DNA of 64,000 bases from Levilactobacillus brevis (GTDB lineage Bacteria > Bacillota > Bacilli > Lactobacillales > Lactobacillaceae), in the NCBI GenBank assembly GCA_003666485.1, contig CP032931.1, forward strand, positions 2,480,001-2,544,000. The letters are read 5' to 3'. Of the stretch, positions 22,131 through 32,649 are shown piece after piece. The notes beneath the pieces were generated by a model. It saw only the letters and a list, made by a program, of their open reading frames with translations. It was not told the DNA's origin and did no database searches. Made by a program: the position numbers and the translations under genes. Every line of letters starts with the position of its first letter. Position 1 is the first letter of the stretch.

Positions 22131-23147
22131 TTATTTTTCAAAATGTTGTTGGCCAGCTGACTTATTCAACCGGTTCATGTAAGCCGCACCTAGGCCTTCT
22201 GCCGCGAAGCCTTGGGCCAGGATACCGGTCACGGGTGATTCCAGGTCAAAATGCCGCAACCCAGCAAACAGCCGGTGACTGGCACTGGCCATATCGGCCC
22301 CCAGTGAGAAGGCTTCGGCGTTTGCTGGTAAGGTTTCATTGGCCAGCGTGCGGTCCAACGCCATCACACCGATGGTTCCGGACTGCTCGGCTGCCCATGC
22401 GAGTGCTGCGGGCCAATCCGCCTCGTCATCGACGATCGTGACCTGGGCGTTGGGCGCGTAATGCTTGTATTTCATCCCTGGTGCCTTAGGAATCTCGCCC
22501 TTGCCGACCTTGTGGTGGTTGGACTGAACCTGCCCAATCACGGCGGCCAGTTGTTCTTCAGTCACGCCACCCGGACGCAGAATCGTCGGAATGTCCGTGG
22601 ACATGTCCAGGACCGTGGATTCAACCCCCACCTTGGTGGGACCATCGTCTAAAATGCCGGCAATCTTACCATTTAAATCATGATAGACGTGCTTGGCCAG
22701 CGTTGGGCTGGGCTTGCCTGAGGTGTTGGCGGATGGCCCGACTAACGGAACTCCCGCCGCCTTGATCAGGTCTAACGTGACCTGGTTAGCGGGGTTCCGA
22801 AAGGCCGCCGTGTCCAAGCCCCCGGTGACGGCCTTCGAAAAGGCACCCGGTTGGAGCTTGAAAATCAGCGTCAGCGGGCCAGGCCAAAACGCCTTGATCA
22901 GCGCTTCGGCCTTGGCGGACAGCGGTTGGGCATATTTCTTGACCGTGTCTTCGCCAGTGACGTGGACGATCAACGGATTGTCGCTGGGGCGACCCTTGGC
23001 CAAATAGACCTGCTTGACCGCCGCTTCATTGGTCGCGTCGGCGCCTAAGCCATAGACCGTCTCCGTGGGAAAGGCCACGAGTTGGCCGGCCTGGATAGCC
23101 GCGGCCGCCGCAGCGATTTCAGTTGGTTGAAAAATTTTGGTTTCCAT
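22131..23147 (-). CDS. L-threonylcarbamoyladenylate synthase (Sua5 type)
   Basis: 338 residues from METKIFQPTEI. It makes threonylcarbamoyl-AMP for t6A tRNA modification. The YrdC-like core shows QLVAFPTETVYGLGADA, KGRPSDNPLIVHV and GPSANTSGKPSPT. The extra C-terminal domain after about residue 210 (KHYAPNAQVTIV) marks the long Sua5 form rather than TsaC. The ATG at 23147 fits the family start; a longer frame would overlap prmC. It is 28 bp downstream of prmC, so the two are probably cotranscribed with prfA. Confidence 0.93.
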   Translation of the reverse strand: METKIFQPTEIAAAAAAIQAGQLVAFPTETVYGLGADATNEAAVKQVYLAKGRPSDNPLIVHVTGEDTVKKYAQPLSAKAEALIKAFWPGPLTLIFKLQPGAFSKAVTGGLDTAAFRNPANQVTLDLIKAAGVPLVGPSANTSGKPSPTLAKHVYHDLNGKIAGILDDGPTKVGVESTVLDMSTDIPTILRPGGVTEEQLAAVIGQVQSNHHKVGKGEIPKAPGMKYKHYAPNAQVTIVDDEADWPAALAWAAEQSGTIGVMALDRTLANETLPANAEAFSLGADMASASHRLFAGLRHFDLESPVTGILAQGFAAEGLGAAYMNRLNKSAGQQHFEK

Positions 23148-23175
23148 ATCGATTTCTCTAATCTCCCATCTAAAT

Positions 23176-24012
23176 TCACAATTGCACGCGGACCATGCGA
23201 TCATGGCCGTTGATGTCCGCCTTGATGGTCACCGTCGCTTGAGGAAAGGCCGTGGCAAATAACTGCCGCACGGCTGGTCCCTGCTGGTACCCAATCTCCG
23301 CAAAGAACTGCCCGTGTGTCGTCAGGTAATCCCCCAACAACTGGGCGAAGCGTTGGTAAAACGCCAGACCGTGGTTGGCCGCAAATAAGGCTGTCGCCGG
23401 TTCAAAGCGTTTGACCGAATCGTCCATCACCGCCAGTTCACTCCGGTCGATGTAGGGCGGATTGGACACGATGACGTCAAACCGCTGCCCGGCCACCGGT
23501 GTCAAGAGGTCACCCACCGCAAAAGTTACGGGGGTGTCGAGTGCCTGGGCATTATCCTGGGCCACCGCAATGGCCGCCGCCGAAATGTCCGTGGCGGTCA
23601 CGTCCCAAGTCGGTCGCTCCGCCTTTAACGTCAACGCAATCGCTCCACTCCCGGTACCCACGTCTAACACGCGCTGCGACGTTGCCGGCAGCTGTAGCAG
23701 CCACTCGACGAGCTCCTCGGTCTCGGGCCGAGGAATCAACGTGGCCGGCGTGACGCGAAACTCGCGACCGTAAAATGGCGCGTGCCCCAAGACGTACTGG
23801 GCGGGCTCACCGTCACAGACCCGGTCAATTTGCCGGTGGTACGTCGCCAGTTGGTCACCGGCCAGCGTTTCTCGGTAGTGTTGGACCAGTTGGGTAAAGG
23901 ACCAGCCTTGCCCTTCCTGCATCAAGTAGGCGGCAACGCTGGTCTCTTGGCCGGCCGCCGTCAGTTGGTGCTCGGCAGCCTTTATCGCCATCAAAATGGT
24001 GGTCTTAGCCAT
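23176..24012 (-). CDS. prmC: Peptide chain release factor N5-glutamine methyltransferase
   Basis: 278 residues. The SAM-binding motif [15 protein letters not shown] lies near residue 116, and the catalytic NPPY is in [12 protein letters not shown] near 185. It methylates the Gln of the GGQ motif in RF1 and RF2. The start overlaps the prfA stop by 8 bp, so substrate and modifying enzyme are translationally coupled. The N-terminal helical domain is somewhat divergent. Confidence 0.95.
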   Translation of the reverse strand: MAKTTILMAIKAAEHQLTAAGQETSVAAYLMQEGQGWSFTQLVQHYRETLAGDQLATYHRQIDRVCDGEPAQYVLGHAPFYGREFRVTPATLIPRPETEELVEWLLQLPATSQRVLDVGTGSGAIALTLKAERPTWDVTATDISAAAIAVAQDNAQALDTPVTFAVGDLLTPVAGQRFDVIVSNPPYIDRSELAVMDDSVKRFEPATALFAANHGLAFYQRFAQLLGDYLTTHGQFFAEIGYQQGPAVRQLFATAFPQATVTIKADINGHDRMVRVQL

Positions 24013-25090
24013 TGTTCTTTAAGTCTTCTAGCTTGGCCGCTTGATCGGATAGAATCAGGGCATCAATGATGTCGTCTAATTCCCCGTTCATGACGCGATC
24101 CAGCTTGTTCAATGTCAAGCCGATTCGGTGATCCGTTACCCGGTTTTGCGGGTAGTTGTAAGTCCGGATCCGTTCGGAACGATCCCCGGTCCCCACGGCA
24201 GACTTCCGTTCGGCGTTGTAGGCGTCTTCTTCTTGTTGTTTATAGTAGTCGTAGACCCGGGCCCGTAAAATGGTCATGGCCTTGGCCCGGTTTTGTTGCT
24301 GTGACCGTTCATCTTGCATGGCCACGACGATTCCGGTTGGCAAGTGGGTCATCCGCACGGCCGAAGAGGTCTTGTTGATGTGTTGTCCACCGGCACCAGA
24401 GGAACGGTAAACGTCGGTCCGAATGTCCTTGGGATCGATATCAATGTCCACGTCCTCTTCTTCCGGCATCACGCCGACCGTCGCGGTACTGGTGTGGACC
24501 CGACCGGCAGATTCCGTCGCTGGCACCCGTTGAACCCGGTGCGCACCGTTTTCGTACTTCAGCTTGGAGTAGACTTTGTCCCCGGTGATCATCAAGACGA
24601 TTTCCTTGAACCCACCAACTTCAGTGGCGTTTTCATCGACGATTTCGATCTTCCAGCCTTGGCGTTCGGCGTACTTGGAGTACATGCTAAAGAGGTCAGC
24701 CGCAAATAAGCTGGCTTCATCCCCACCAGCAGCCCCGTGAATTTCCATGATGATGTTCTTGTCATCGTTGGGGTCTTTCGGCAACAGTAAGACCTTAATG
24801 TCGTCTTCGAGCTTTTCCTTTTGGGCCGTTAAGTCCTTGAGCTCTTCTTTGACCATGGCGTCCATGTCATCGTCAAGCTTTTCACGCAGCATTTCGTCGT
24901 CATCGGCGATTTGCTTGGTCACGTCTTGGTACTGGTGGTATTTGTCCACCGTTTCGCGCAGCTCCCCTTCTTCTTTGGACAGCTTCATGAATTTCTGCGT
25001 GTCCGCGATGACTTCGGGGTCACTGATCAATTCATTGAGCTCGTCGTAGCGGTCGGCCACGGCTTGGAGCTTGTCAAACATTTCATCCAT
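24005..25090 (-). CDS. prfA: Peptide chain release factor 1
   Basis: 361 residues. The GGQ motif is in [17 protein letters not shown] near residue 234 and the stop-codon reading tripeptide is PAT in RVPATES. It terminates translation at UAA and UAG. GAGGTTAAATCGA precedes the ATG. It heads the prfA-prmC-sua5 group and lies about 80 bp downstream of tdk. Confidence 0.96.
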   Translation of the reverse strand: MDEMFDKLQAVADRYDELNELISDPEVIADTQKFMKLSKEEGELRETVDKYHQYQDVTKQIADDDEMLREKLDDDMDAMVKEELKDLTAQKEKLEDDIKVLLLPKDPNDDKNIIMEIHGAAGGDEASLFAADLFSMYSKYAERQGWKIEIVDENATEVGGFKEIVLMITGDKVYSKLKYENGAHRVQRVPATESAGRVHTSTATVGVMPEEEDVDIDIDPKDIRTDVYRSSGAGGQHINKTSSAVRMTHLPTGIVVAMQDERSQQQNRAKAMTILRARVYDYYKQQEEDAYNAERKSAVGTGDRSERIRTYNYPQNRVTDHRIGLTLNKLDRVMNGELDDIIDALILSDQAAKLEDLKNNG

Positions 25091-25173
25091 TCGATTTAAC
25101 CTCGTTTCAAAATTAACTTGCGTCAGGCAAAACGGTTCAACGACCGCCTTGCAAAATGTGTTGTCGCGTTGTC

Positions 25174-25770
25174 TTATTTTGGCCGCGACTTACCAATCTG
25201 GTCCAATGGTGGGTTGAAATAATGGCGCCGGCACACGGGGTAATACGCCTCGTTGCCGCCAATCTGAACCTGTTCACCCTCGTAAACGGGTTGGTTGTCG
25301 TGGAACCGCAGATTCATGATGGCCTTCTTGGTGCAAAACCAGCAAATGGTCTTCATTTCTTCGATCTTATCCGCATATAACAGGAGGTACTTGGACCCTT
25401 CAAACAGTTCGTTCTTGAAATCATTCTTTAACCCAAAGGTCATGACTGGAATGTGCAGCTCATCGACCACCTTGGCCAATTGGAACACGTGTGCCTTGGT
25501 CATGAACTGGGCCTCGTCGATCAACACACAGTTGGCCTGCGCATCAATGCGTTGTACCTCATCGTAGAGATTGGTTTCTTTAAAAATGGGATGAGCCGTC
25601 CGCTTCAAGCCAATGCGACTTGAGACGTGGCCGACCCCATCTCTGGTATCCAAGCCACTGGTCATAATGATGACCCGCTTGCCCTGTTCCTCATAGTTAT
25701 GGGCGACCTTCAAGATTTCAATGGTCTTCCCGCTATTCATTGCGCCGTACCGAAAAAATAGCTGCGCCAC
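25174..25770 (-). CDS. tdk: Thymidine kinase
   Basis: 198 residues of the type II thymidine kinase family. The P-loop [11 protein letters not shown] is at about 8-18, VLIDEAQFM near 83, and zinc-binding Cys residues occur in CWFCTKK and PVCRRH. It phosphorylates thymidine in the salvage pathway. The start codon is GTG at 25770 with GGTGGGAG upstream. It lies upstream of prfA on the same strand. Confidence 0.95.
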   Translation of the reverse strand: MAQLFFRYGAMNSGKTIEILKVAHNYEEQGKRVIIMTSGLDTRDGVGHVSSRIGLKRTAHPIFKETNLYDEVQRIDAQANCVLIDEAQFMTKAHVFQLAKVVDELHIPVMTFGLKNDFKNELFEGSKYLLLYADKIEEMKTICWFCTKKAIMNLRFHDNQPVYEGEQVQIGGNEAYYPVCRRHYFNPPLDQIGKSRPK

Positions 25771-25913
25771 GTTGCTCCCACCTTTTTGACAGTTTCTATC
25801 TATTATAGCCGATTACGCTGGAAAATTCGACTGTCGCGGCCAATTGGTGATAGATTTTTCTGCGAAACCGTTACCAGTCTGGTAGTGTCCTGATATTGGC
25901 AACCATGGCGGTA

Positions 25914-26094
25914 CTGGTCGCCTTGCCGTTCGCAAAATAGGCATCGGAACGCGGTGGGAAGGACCGGTCTGAGCCAAAGGGCGGTCTCAGCCCTCGCTGG
26001 GAACCGTAGCCCGCGTTTCCCAGACGCCATTTTCTAAGAAGAACACTTAGAAAATCCCACGGCTGAACGCCTATTTTGCTTCACTCTCGGCTAC
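25914..26094 (-). repeat. Multi-branched intergenic element, copy 9
   Basis: Outer arms are GCAAAATAGGC and GCCTATTTTGC, unlike the sequence in other copies but fully paired. Inner hairpins are GGTCTGAG/CTCAGCC, CTGGGAA/TTCCCAG and ATTTTCTAAG/CTTAGAAAAT. Confidence 0.9.
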
Positions 26095-26303
26095 ACTTGT
26101 TTTTATCAACAATATTGTTTTAGTACTTGCCCGCCAACAAATCAGGCAGTAGTCGCGATTGCAGGTGGCTGTCAGCATAATCCGTACATGAGACCTACCA
26201 AGACAATCAACAAGCTTCGGCACACTTGCAACTACTGTTACCTCAGTGGCTATACTAAATGGCAGGCGCAACGGGCTAGCGGCTAGTCGCTGACAACGAC
26301 CTA

Positions 26304-26492
26304 TGTAGCCGAGAGTTCGCCAAATATGGGTTCAGCCGTGGGAGTTACCTTGCCAGTGATTTCTGCTGGTTAGGTAACTGGCGTCTTTGAGACGTGGTCT
26401 TTCGGCTCAAAGTCGAGGCGTCGAGACCGCCCTTTGGCTCGACCCGTCCGCCCACCGCGTTCCGACCCATATTTGGCGGACGGTAGGTGGTA
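26304..26492 (+). repeat. Multi-branched intergenic element, copy 10
   Basis: Outer arms are TTCGCCAAATATGGGTTC and GACCCATATTTGGCGGA. Hairpins are GTTACCTTGCCAG/CTGGTTAGGTAAC, CTTTGAG/CTCAAAG and CGTCGAG/CTCGACC. It faces copy 9 about 210 bp away in the opposite orientation, in the divergent tdk-murT gap. Confidence 0.9.
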
Positions 26493-26651
26493 GATAACCT
26501 CCACCTCGTCAGCTGACCAACCCAACTCCTTGCGATTTGGGAAAGTTCAAGCAGAGTCCTCCCCTTAATGCCGAAAAAATGCTAAAATTAGGGCTTGAAT
26601 ATTATGGAACCCGACATTAAAAAATCTTGTCGCGATTAAGGAGCGAATTGC

Positions 26652-28001
26652 ATGTCATTCAGAAGCGGCGTTGCCACCTTCGCGGGGAAATCCTCTTACT
26701 GGTTTCTCCACACGTTTCTACACGGGGGAAGTTCTCTCCCCGGAAAAATTACGTTAAAACTCGATCCCAACATTTTGCGGACCTTGGGCGCCAAGTATGA
26801 CGTCATCGTGATCACGGGAACCAACGGAAAGACGTTGACCACGGCGTTAACGGTCTCCGTGCTCCGTGAAAAGTATCCCGATATCTTGACGAATCCCACT
26901 GGTTCCAACATGGAACAGGGAATCGTCACCACTTTCTTGAACGCCAAGAACCCGAAGACTGGCCGGCCACTGGCGGTACTGGAAGTCGATGAGGCCAACG
27001 TCATTAAGGTGACCCAATACATTGAACCGAAAGCTTTTGTCTTTACGAATATTTTCCGGGACCAAATGGACCGCTACGGTGAAATTTACACCACTTACCA
27101 AAAAATTCTTGACGGGGTGGCCCTGGCGCCTAACGCAACCATTATTGCCAACGGTGACTCCCCAATTTTTCATTCCAAGGAATTGCCAAATCCAATTCAG
27201 TACTACGGCTTTGACGACCAGCCCGACGGCGACTTCAAGGCCAAGCCCAACACGGATGGCGTGCTGTGCCCCAACTGTGAGCACATTTTGCACTACCATT
27301 CCCTGACCTACAGCAATCAAGGCAAGTATTTCTGCCCGAACTGTGGCTTCTCACGGCCGGAGCTAACTTACCGGTTGACCAAGTTGGGCGAGCAGACGCC
27401 AACGTCTTCGAAATTTGAAATCGACGGTCACCCCTTCAAGATTCAGGTCGGTGGGACCTACAACATCTACAACGCCCTAGCTGCTTACGCGGTGGGTCGT
27501 TTCATGGACGTGACGCCGGAACAGGTCAGTGACGCCTTCAACGCCAACCAACAAGTCTTTGGTCGCCAAGAGGTCATCAACGTGGACGGCAAGCGGGTCA
27601 CCATCATCTTGGTCAAGAACCCCGTGGGATTAGACCAGGTGTTGCACATGATTGGCACGGACACGCACCCATTTTCTCTGGTGGGCCTGCTCAACGCCAA
27701 CTACGCGGACGGTATCGATACCAGTTGGATCTGGGATGGCGACTTTGAACAGTTGGCCGACCGGGACATTCCGACCGTCATCACCGGGGGCGAGCGTTAC
27801 AAGGACATCACGTTCCGGCTGAAGGTCGCGGGAATTCCCGACGACCGCCACATTGTGGAACCGAACCTGGAAAAGGTCGTGGACGAGATCAAGAAGGTCT
27901 CGACCGACCGCGTTTACGTGCTGGCGACCTACACCGCCATGCTGCAGATGCGTAAAATTTTAGCTGATAAAGGCTACGTCAAGGAGGGTCTCGGTCTATG
28001 A
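26652..28001 (+). CDS. murT: Lipid II isoglutaminyl synthase, MurT subunit
   Basis: 449 residues. A Mur-ligase central domain carries the P-loop VITGTNGKT at about 54-61. A C4 zinc ribbon (CPNCEHIL and FCPNCGF) lies near residues 208-232, and the C-terminal MurT domain shows NPVGLDQVL. With GatD it amidates the alpha-carboxyl of D-Glu in lipid II using glutamine nitrogen, which is needed for efficient transpeptidation. AAGGAG lies 8 bp before the ATG. The stop overlaps the gatD start (ATGA), a classic coupled pair. Confidence 0.96.
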   Translation: MSFRSGVATFAGKSSYWFLHTFLHGGSSLPGKITLKLDPNILRTLGAKYDVIVITGTNGKTLTTALTVSVLREKYPDILTNPTGSNMEQGIVTTFLNAKNPKTGRPLAVLEVDEANVIKVTQYIEPKAFVFTNIFRDQMDRYGEIYTTYQKILDGVALAPNATIIANGDSPIFHSKELPNPIQYYGFDDQPDGDFKAKPNTDGVLCPNCEHILHYHSLTYSNQGKYFCPNCGFSRPELTYRLTKLGEQTPTSSKFEIDGHPFKIQVGGTYNIYNALAAYAVGRFMDVTPEQVSDAFNANQQVFGRQEVINVDGKRVTIILVKNPVGLDQVLHMIGTDTHPFSLVGLLNANYADGIDTSWIWDGDFEQLADRDIPTVITGGERYKDITFRLKVAGIPDDRHIVEPNLEKVVDEIKKVSTDRVYVLATYTAMLQMRKILADKGYVKEGLGL

Positions 28002-28702
28002 GTTACGAATTAAACGTCGCCCACCTGTACGGCGACCTGATGAACACTTACGGTGACGTCGGAAATATTCTGGCGTTGAACTACTATGCCAAGCAAATGG
28101 ACGTTACCTTAAACGTGAAGGTTGTCAGCCTCGAGGAAGACTTCCACGCTGACGACTATGATCTGGCCTTCTTTGGCGGTGGCCAAGACTTTGAACAGAC
28201 CATCGTCTCCCAAGATATCCAGACCAAAAAGGCTGAGTTGATCAAATTCATCGAATCCGACGGTCCCCTATTGGCCATCTGTGGCGGTTTCCAGCTGTTA
28301 GGCCATTACTATATTGGCGCTGACGGCGAAAAATTACCCGGCATCGGTGCATTGGACCACTATACGCTGGCCCAAGACCACAACCGCTTCATCGGTGACA
28401 TCGTCATCAAGAACCAGGAGACCGGTGAGACCTACCACGGGTTTGAAAACCACCAGGGATTGACTTACCTGGGCAAGAGCGAACGACCACTGGGTAACGT
28501 CGTCTCAGGCAAGGGTAATAACGGCGAGGACGGTACGGAAGGGGCAATTTACAAGAACGTTTATTGTTCTTACTTCCACGGCCCAATTCTGACGCGTAAC
28601 GGCGACATCGCCAAGCACCTGTTAGTGGCCGCTTTGAAGCGGAAATACCCGGACGCCGACTTCAGCCAGCAAGAGGCACTGCCGATTCCGGCAACGTTCT
28701 AA
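27998..28702 (+). CDS. gatD: Lipid II isoglutaminyl synthase, GatD glutaminase subunit
   Basis: 234-residue class I glutamine amidotransferase-like protein. The nucleophile is C95 in LLAICGGFQLLG and the catalytic His is in SYFHGPIL near 189. It releases ammonia from glutamine for MurT. The 4-bp overlap with murT indicates translational coupling and balanced production. A hairpin terminator follows. Confidence 0.96.
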   Translation: MSYELNVAHLYGDLMNTYGDVGNILALNYYAKQMDVTLNVKVVSLEEDFHADDYDLAFFGGGQDFEQTIVSQDIQTKKAELIKFIESDGPLLAICGGFQLLGHYYIGADGEKLPGIGALDHYTLAQDHNRFIGDIVIKNQETGETYHGFENHQGLTYLGKSERPLGNVVSGKGNNGEDGTEGAIYKNVYCSYFHGPILTRNGDIAKHLLVAALKRKYPDADFSQQEALPIPATF

Positions 28703-28744
28703 ATAAGCTGGCATCAGTAGGCATACCAATCTTAAACTTAAAGA

Positions 28745-28799
28745 AAGTTCCAACCACCTTCGTCTAAATCACTGACGATAGTGATTGGAACTTTTTATT
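28745..28799 (+). terminator. Terminator of murT-gatD
   Basis: Stem AAAGTTCCAA/TTGGAACTTT with an inner ATCACT/AGTGAT hairpin, ending in T5. Confidence 0.85.
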
Positions 28800-28877
28800 T
28801 ATTACAAGTTGAACGGCAAAAATCGCCTAAAAATATTGCCGTGATAGAACTAGTTATGTCCAGGGGGATAGCTCAAA

Positions 28878-29067
28878 CTGGCCGCCTACCGTCCGCCAAA
28901 TATGGGTCGGAACGCTGTGGGCGGACGTGTCGAGCCATAAGGCGGTCTCGACACCTCGCCTTTGAGCCGATGGACCACGTCTCAAAGACGCCAGTTACCT
29001 AACCAGCAAATAGCGCTGCTAAGGTAACTCCCACGGCTGAACCCATATTTGGCGGACTCTCGGCTAC
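28878..29067 (-). repeat. Multi-branched intergenic element, copy 11
   Basis: Complete copy. Outer arms are GTCCGCCAAATATGGGTC and GAACCCATATTTGGCGGAC. Inner hairpins are GTGTCGAG/CTCGACAC, CTTTGAG/CTCAAAG and AGTTACCTAAC/GCTAAGGTAACT. Confidence 0.9.
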
Positions 29068-29167
29068 ACGGTGATTGCTAATTAACAATGCGTTTAACCC
29101 TTAGTGCCAGCTGATTCTACCATTGGTTTTTAATTAATGCACAGTCACTGACAAGCACCAATCCGCC

Positions 29168-29348
29168 GGAGTCAGCCAGTAGTGCAGCCGGCTGTGTCGA
29201 CCCAGTTAGCTGGCGTTTTTGGCCAGGTTACTGGGTGGGACGACTTGAGAGACTGGCGAATTTTGCCAGGCTTTCAAGCGAACCGGAAGACCGCTTCTCA
29301 GGCTGGAGGTGTTCCCCAGAGCAGGCGGAACTGCTGGCTGACGGAGGC
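29168..29348 (+). repeat. Second structured repeat family, copy B
   Basis: Homologous to 9726-9905. The outer stem is GTCAGCCAG/CTGGCTGAC. Inner hairpins are ACCCAGTTAGCTGGC/GCCAGGTTACTGGGT and CTGGC/GCCAG. Relative to copy A, the outer stem and the ACCCAG/CTGGGT pair show matched changes. Confidence 0.75.
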
Positions 29349-29430
29349 ATTCTGGTTTCACTAGCTTTCATAGTTAGAATGCTATCTGGTTGAGATTTAA
29401 GAGCTTAGTCAGTCCTTAAACTTCAGTTCA

Positions 29431-30468
29431 TTACGAAAAATCATGACCAACATACCGGCTTTTCTCGGCCAAATACGTGCCAATCACCGCGTTGCGTTGG
29501 TCCAGATACGGTTCGTTGGGGGCCACGGGATGAACGCGGTTGGTCAAGAACACCATCGCCTGCCGGGTCATTGGGTCGATCACCAGATACGTGCCGGTGA
29601 ACCCCGAATGCCAGATGACCCGGTGCGACTGTGGCCACTGGGTTGCGGTCAACGCCCAGCCGAGTGAACGGCCAGCGTGACCATTGGGTGTCCAATCATG
29701 CGTTAGCTGATGAATGAAGGTCGGTGGCAGGACTGCCGGGGCCATTTCCGGCCGACAGTAGGCCTGACAGAACCGTGTCAGGTCAGCGACCGTACTGAAT
29801 AGGCCCGCAGACCCGCACCGCCGCTGCAACACATAGCCCTTGGGGTCATGGACCTCACCACGAATCAAGCCACGCGTCACGGTCTGAGCCGTTGGGATAC
29901 ATGCCAGTGGCTCCGTGGGGGTAAACGTACTGTGGGTCATCCCCAGTGGCGTCAACACACGCTGTTGCACGGCCACCTGAATGGGGTCGCCTAAAATTTG
30001 TTCAACGATCCACCCGAGGAAAATGTAGTTGACGTCGGCATAGACCATTTTCCGGCCAAATGTCGGGCCGACGTGCAGGTGTAACAGCGCGTGGGTCAAC
30101 GCCACAGCATCCAATTGGTTGCGGTTGGGGATGTAGCCCGTGATGCCCGACGTGTGCGTGAGTAAATGCCGCACAGTCACCCGCGAATCTTGCCACTCCG
30201 GCAAGTAGTCGTGCACGTGGTCAGTCAAGTGTAACCGGCCCGCCGCTAGCAGCTGCAGGACCACGCTTAACGTCCCCACGACCTTGGTCAGCGAGGCCAC
30301 GTCGTACAGCATCCCCGGCCGCAATGGCTCAGTATGGGGCACAATGGCGGCAACACCGTACTGCCCCGTTTCCACGCGGTCGCCATCGATCAGGGCAAAG
30401 CTCACCCCTGGGACCACCTTTTCCGCGACCAGCCGTTGAAGGGCCGCTTTCGTTTCTACATACGCCAT
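29431..30468 (-). CDS. Serine hydrolase of the beta-lactamase/esterase (class C-like) family
   Basis: 345 residues from MAYVETKAAL; an upstream GTG in frame is a weaker start, since GAGGTGCGGTCC precedes the ATG at 30468. The SxxK nucleophile motif is SLTK near residue 61, and HLLTHTSGITG follows. The second motif is YADVN where class C enzymes have YxN, and the third is HSGFTG in place of KTG. No signal peptide is visible, so it is probably a cytoplasmic esterase or peptidase rather than a secreted beta-lactamase. The substrate is unknown. It is a single gene between repeat-rich gaps. Confidence 0.82.
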   Translation of the reverse strand: MAYVETKAALQRLVAEKVVPGVSFALIDGDRVETGQYGVAAIVPHTEPLRPGMLYDVASLTKVVGTLSVVLQLLAAGRLHLTDHVHDYLPEWQDSRVTVRHLLTHTSGITGYIPNRNQLDAVALTHALLHLHVGPTFGRKMVYADVNYIFLGWIVEQILGDPIQVAVQQRVLTPLGMTHSTFTPTEPLACIPTAQTVTRGLIRGEVHDPKGYVLQRRCGSAGLFSTVADLTRFCQAYCRPEMAPAVLPPTFIHQLTHDWTPNGHAGRSLGWALTATQWPQSHRVIWHSGFTGTYLVIDPMTRQAMVFLTNRVHPVAPNEPYLDQRNAVIGTYLAEKSRYVGHDFS

Positions 30469-30559
30469 GGACCGCACCTCTCTCTTTCTCTGGGTCCATT
30501 GTACCCATCCCGACTGGCAAATGGCAATTCCAGTTTGTCTTAAACTAGCGGTTACATGC

Positions 30560-30600
30560 CCTGTAGTGCAAACTAGCCGCCTACCATTGTGGGCAAGACC
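30560..30600 (-). repeat. Remnant of a multi-branched element end
   Basis: AACTAGCCGCCTACCATTGTGGGC resembles, in pieces, the left end of minus-orientation copies (ACTGGCCGCCTACCGT and GTGGGC). No hairpins remain. The rest of the gap up to the terminator shows no gene. Confidence 0.4.
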
Positions 30601-30756
30601 AAGTCAAAATTGCGCTACGAGTGCGCACGCTAAGCAAACTTAAAATTTCCTAAACCTTTCTGAAAGCTGGTTACAATGCACGGCTGAATTTCGTTAGTAA
30701 AGTTAGAGAGAACGCCGTGCTGTATAAGGCGAATGCCACCAACAATCCCGCGTGCA

Positions 30757-30792
30757 CAAAAAAACGCCCTGCCACCACTGGCAAGACGCTTT
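30757..30792 (-). terminator. Terminator of the ABC exporter operon
   Basis: Minus-strand stem AGCGTCTTGCCA/TGGCAGGGCGT followed by T7. Confidence 0.85.
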
Positions 30793-30807
30793 GTAAATAC
30801 CCTTGAA

Positions 30808-32649
30808 TTATGCCAAATCGTTACCCGTAAACTGACTATTGTAGAGGTCGGCGTAGAAACCATTGGCCGCTAACAAGCTGGCGTGGTTCCCGGTTTCGAC
30901 AATGTGGCCGTGATTCATAACCACGATGTTCTCGGCATTTTGAATCGTGGATAACCGGTGGGCGACCACGAAGCTCGTCCGCCCTGCCAGCAAGCTTTGC
31001 ATGGCGTGTTGAATCAGCATTTCCGTCCGGGTATCGACCGAACTAGTGGCTTCGTCCAAGATCAAGACGTCTGGATCCGCCACGAAGGCCCGCGCAATCG
31101 TCAATAATTGCCGTTGCCCTTGGGAAATGTTGGTGGCCGCTTCATTCAAGATGGTATCGTACCCATCTGGTAGTTGGCGAATGAAGGTGTCGGCATGAGC
31201 TGCCTTGGCCGCCGCGTACACGTCTGCTTCACTCGCATCCTCGCGACCGTACTTGATGTTGTCGAAGATCGACCCGGTAAATAACCAGGTGTCCTGCAGC
31301 ACCATCGCGAAGTGCCGGCGTAAATCGGTCCGGCCCACGGCGTGCGTGTCCTGACCACGATACCTGATCTGGCCAGAATCGACATCGTAGAACCGTTCCA
31401 ACAGATTGATGATAGTGGTCTTCCCGGCCCCAGTTGGCCCGACAATGGCGACCATATCACCCGGTTTGACCTTCAAATTAAAGTCTTCGATCAGTGGATT
31501 ATTTTCCACATATCTGAAGGCCACGTTGTCAAATTCAATGACATTGCCATTAGTCGCCGTTTCAGCGGGGACCTCCGCCGTCTTGGTCTCAACCATATCG
31601 GTTTCATCCAATACGGCAAAGATCCGTTCGGCAGAGGCAATCGTCGCCTGAATCGTGTTGGTCAAGTTGGCCATTTGCGTGATGGGTTGTGAGAATTGGT
31701 TGGTGTATTGCAGGAAGGCCTGCACGTTCCCCAAGCTCACGGTCCCGTTGGCAACCTGAATCCCACCGATAACGGCGACAGCCAGATAGTCCAGGTTCTT
31801 CACGAAGTTCATCAGCGGGAAAATCAGACTGGAAACAAATTGCGCCTTCCACGCGGATTGGTAATACTTACGGTTGTGTTCTTCGAATTCTTCTTGAGCC
31901 GCTTCTTCACGGTTAAACGTCTTGACCACTGTATGGCCAGCGTACGTTTCTTCAACCGTGTTGTTCAACAGCCCCAGGTTCTTCTGTTGACTAGCGAAGA
32001 ACCGTTGCGATTTTGGCGCCACGATACCGACCACTAAGACACTCAGTGGAACGGAGACCAAGGCAACCAACGTCAGCCAGCCGCTGATGGTCAGCATCAT
32101 GTACAAGACCCCAAAGAAGGTCAGGACACTGGTCACCATTTGCGACAAGGTCTGTTGTAGCGTGCCCCCGATGTTATCCATATCGTTGGCCATCCGTGAC
32201 ATCAGGTCCCCATTACTGTGGGTATCGTAGTAACTGATCGGCAACCGTTGCATCTTTTCCTTCAGGTCACGCCGCAAACGGTAAACGACCTTTTGGGAGA
32301 TCCAACTCATGATCAGCTGTTGGACGATACCAAATACCGCCGCTCCGGCATACATGATGCCGACGACCACCAGAATGTGGCCAATCTTGCCAAAGTCAAC
32401 TGGCAGGCTGTGAATGGCGATACCGGCCTTTAGCTCGGCAGTTCCCTTCATCACACCCTTGAACAGTTCCGTGGTGGCTTCCCCCAAGATCTTCGGCGTC
32501 TTGATCTGCAAGACCACCGAGACGATAGCGAAGACTAACACCACGAAGATACCGGGAAGCCAGGCTTTCATGTAGCGGAACAACCGGAGAGTCGTCCCCC
32601 AGAATTTTTGTGGCCGTTGTTTGGTAGCGGCACCACGTCCATTACGCAT
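30808..32649 (-). CDS. ABC multidrug-type exporter half-transporter, catalytically canonical half
   Basis: 613 residues: six N-terminal membrane helices (about 30-330) and an ATPase domain. Walker A is GPTGAGKTTIINL, the signature is NISQGQRQLL, and Walker B is VLILDEATSSVD with the catalytic Glu. It pairs with the product of the upstream gene, whose coding end overlaps this start by 8 bp, forming a heterodimer of the LmrCD/BmrCD/TM287-288 type. The two genes divide the sites: this one keeps the catalytic Glu but has a weak signature. The substrate is unknown; drugs or lipids are typical for the family. Confidence 0.9.
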   Translation of the reverse strand: MRNGRGAATKQRPQKFWGTTLRLFRYMKAWLPGIFVVLVFAIVSVVLQIKTPKILGEATTELFKGVMKGTAELKAGIAIHSLPVDFGKIGHILVVVGIMYAGAAVFGIVQQLIMSWISQKVVYRLRRDLKEKMQRLPISYYDTHSNGDLMSRMANDMDNIGGTLQQTLSQMVTSVLTFFGVLYMMLTISGWLTLVALVSVPLSVLVVGIVAPKSQRFFASQQKNLGLLNNTVEETYAGHTVVKTFNREEAAQEEFEEHNRKYYQSAWKAQFVSSLIFPLMNFVKNLDYLAVAVIGGIQVANGTVSLGNVQAFLQYTNQFSQPITQMANLTNTIQATIASAERIFAVLDETDMVETKTAEVPAETATNGNVIEFDNVAFRYVENNPLIEDFNLKVKPGDMVAIVGPTGAGKTTIINLLERFYDVDSGQIRYRGQDTHAVGRTDLRRHFAMVLQDTWLFTGSIFDNIKYGREDASEADVYAAAKAAHADTFIRQLPDGYDTILNEAATNISQGQRQLLTIARAFVADPDVLILDEATSSVDTRTEMLIQHAMQSLLAGRTSFVVAHRLSTIQNAENIVVMNHGHIVETGNHASLLAANGFYADLYNSQFTGNDLA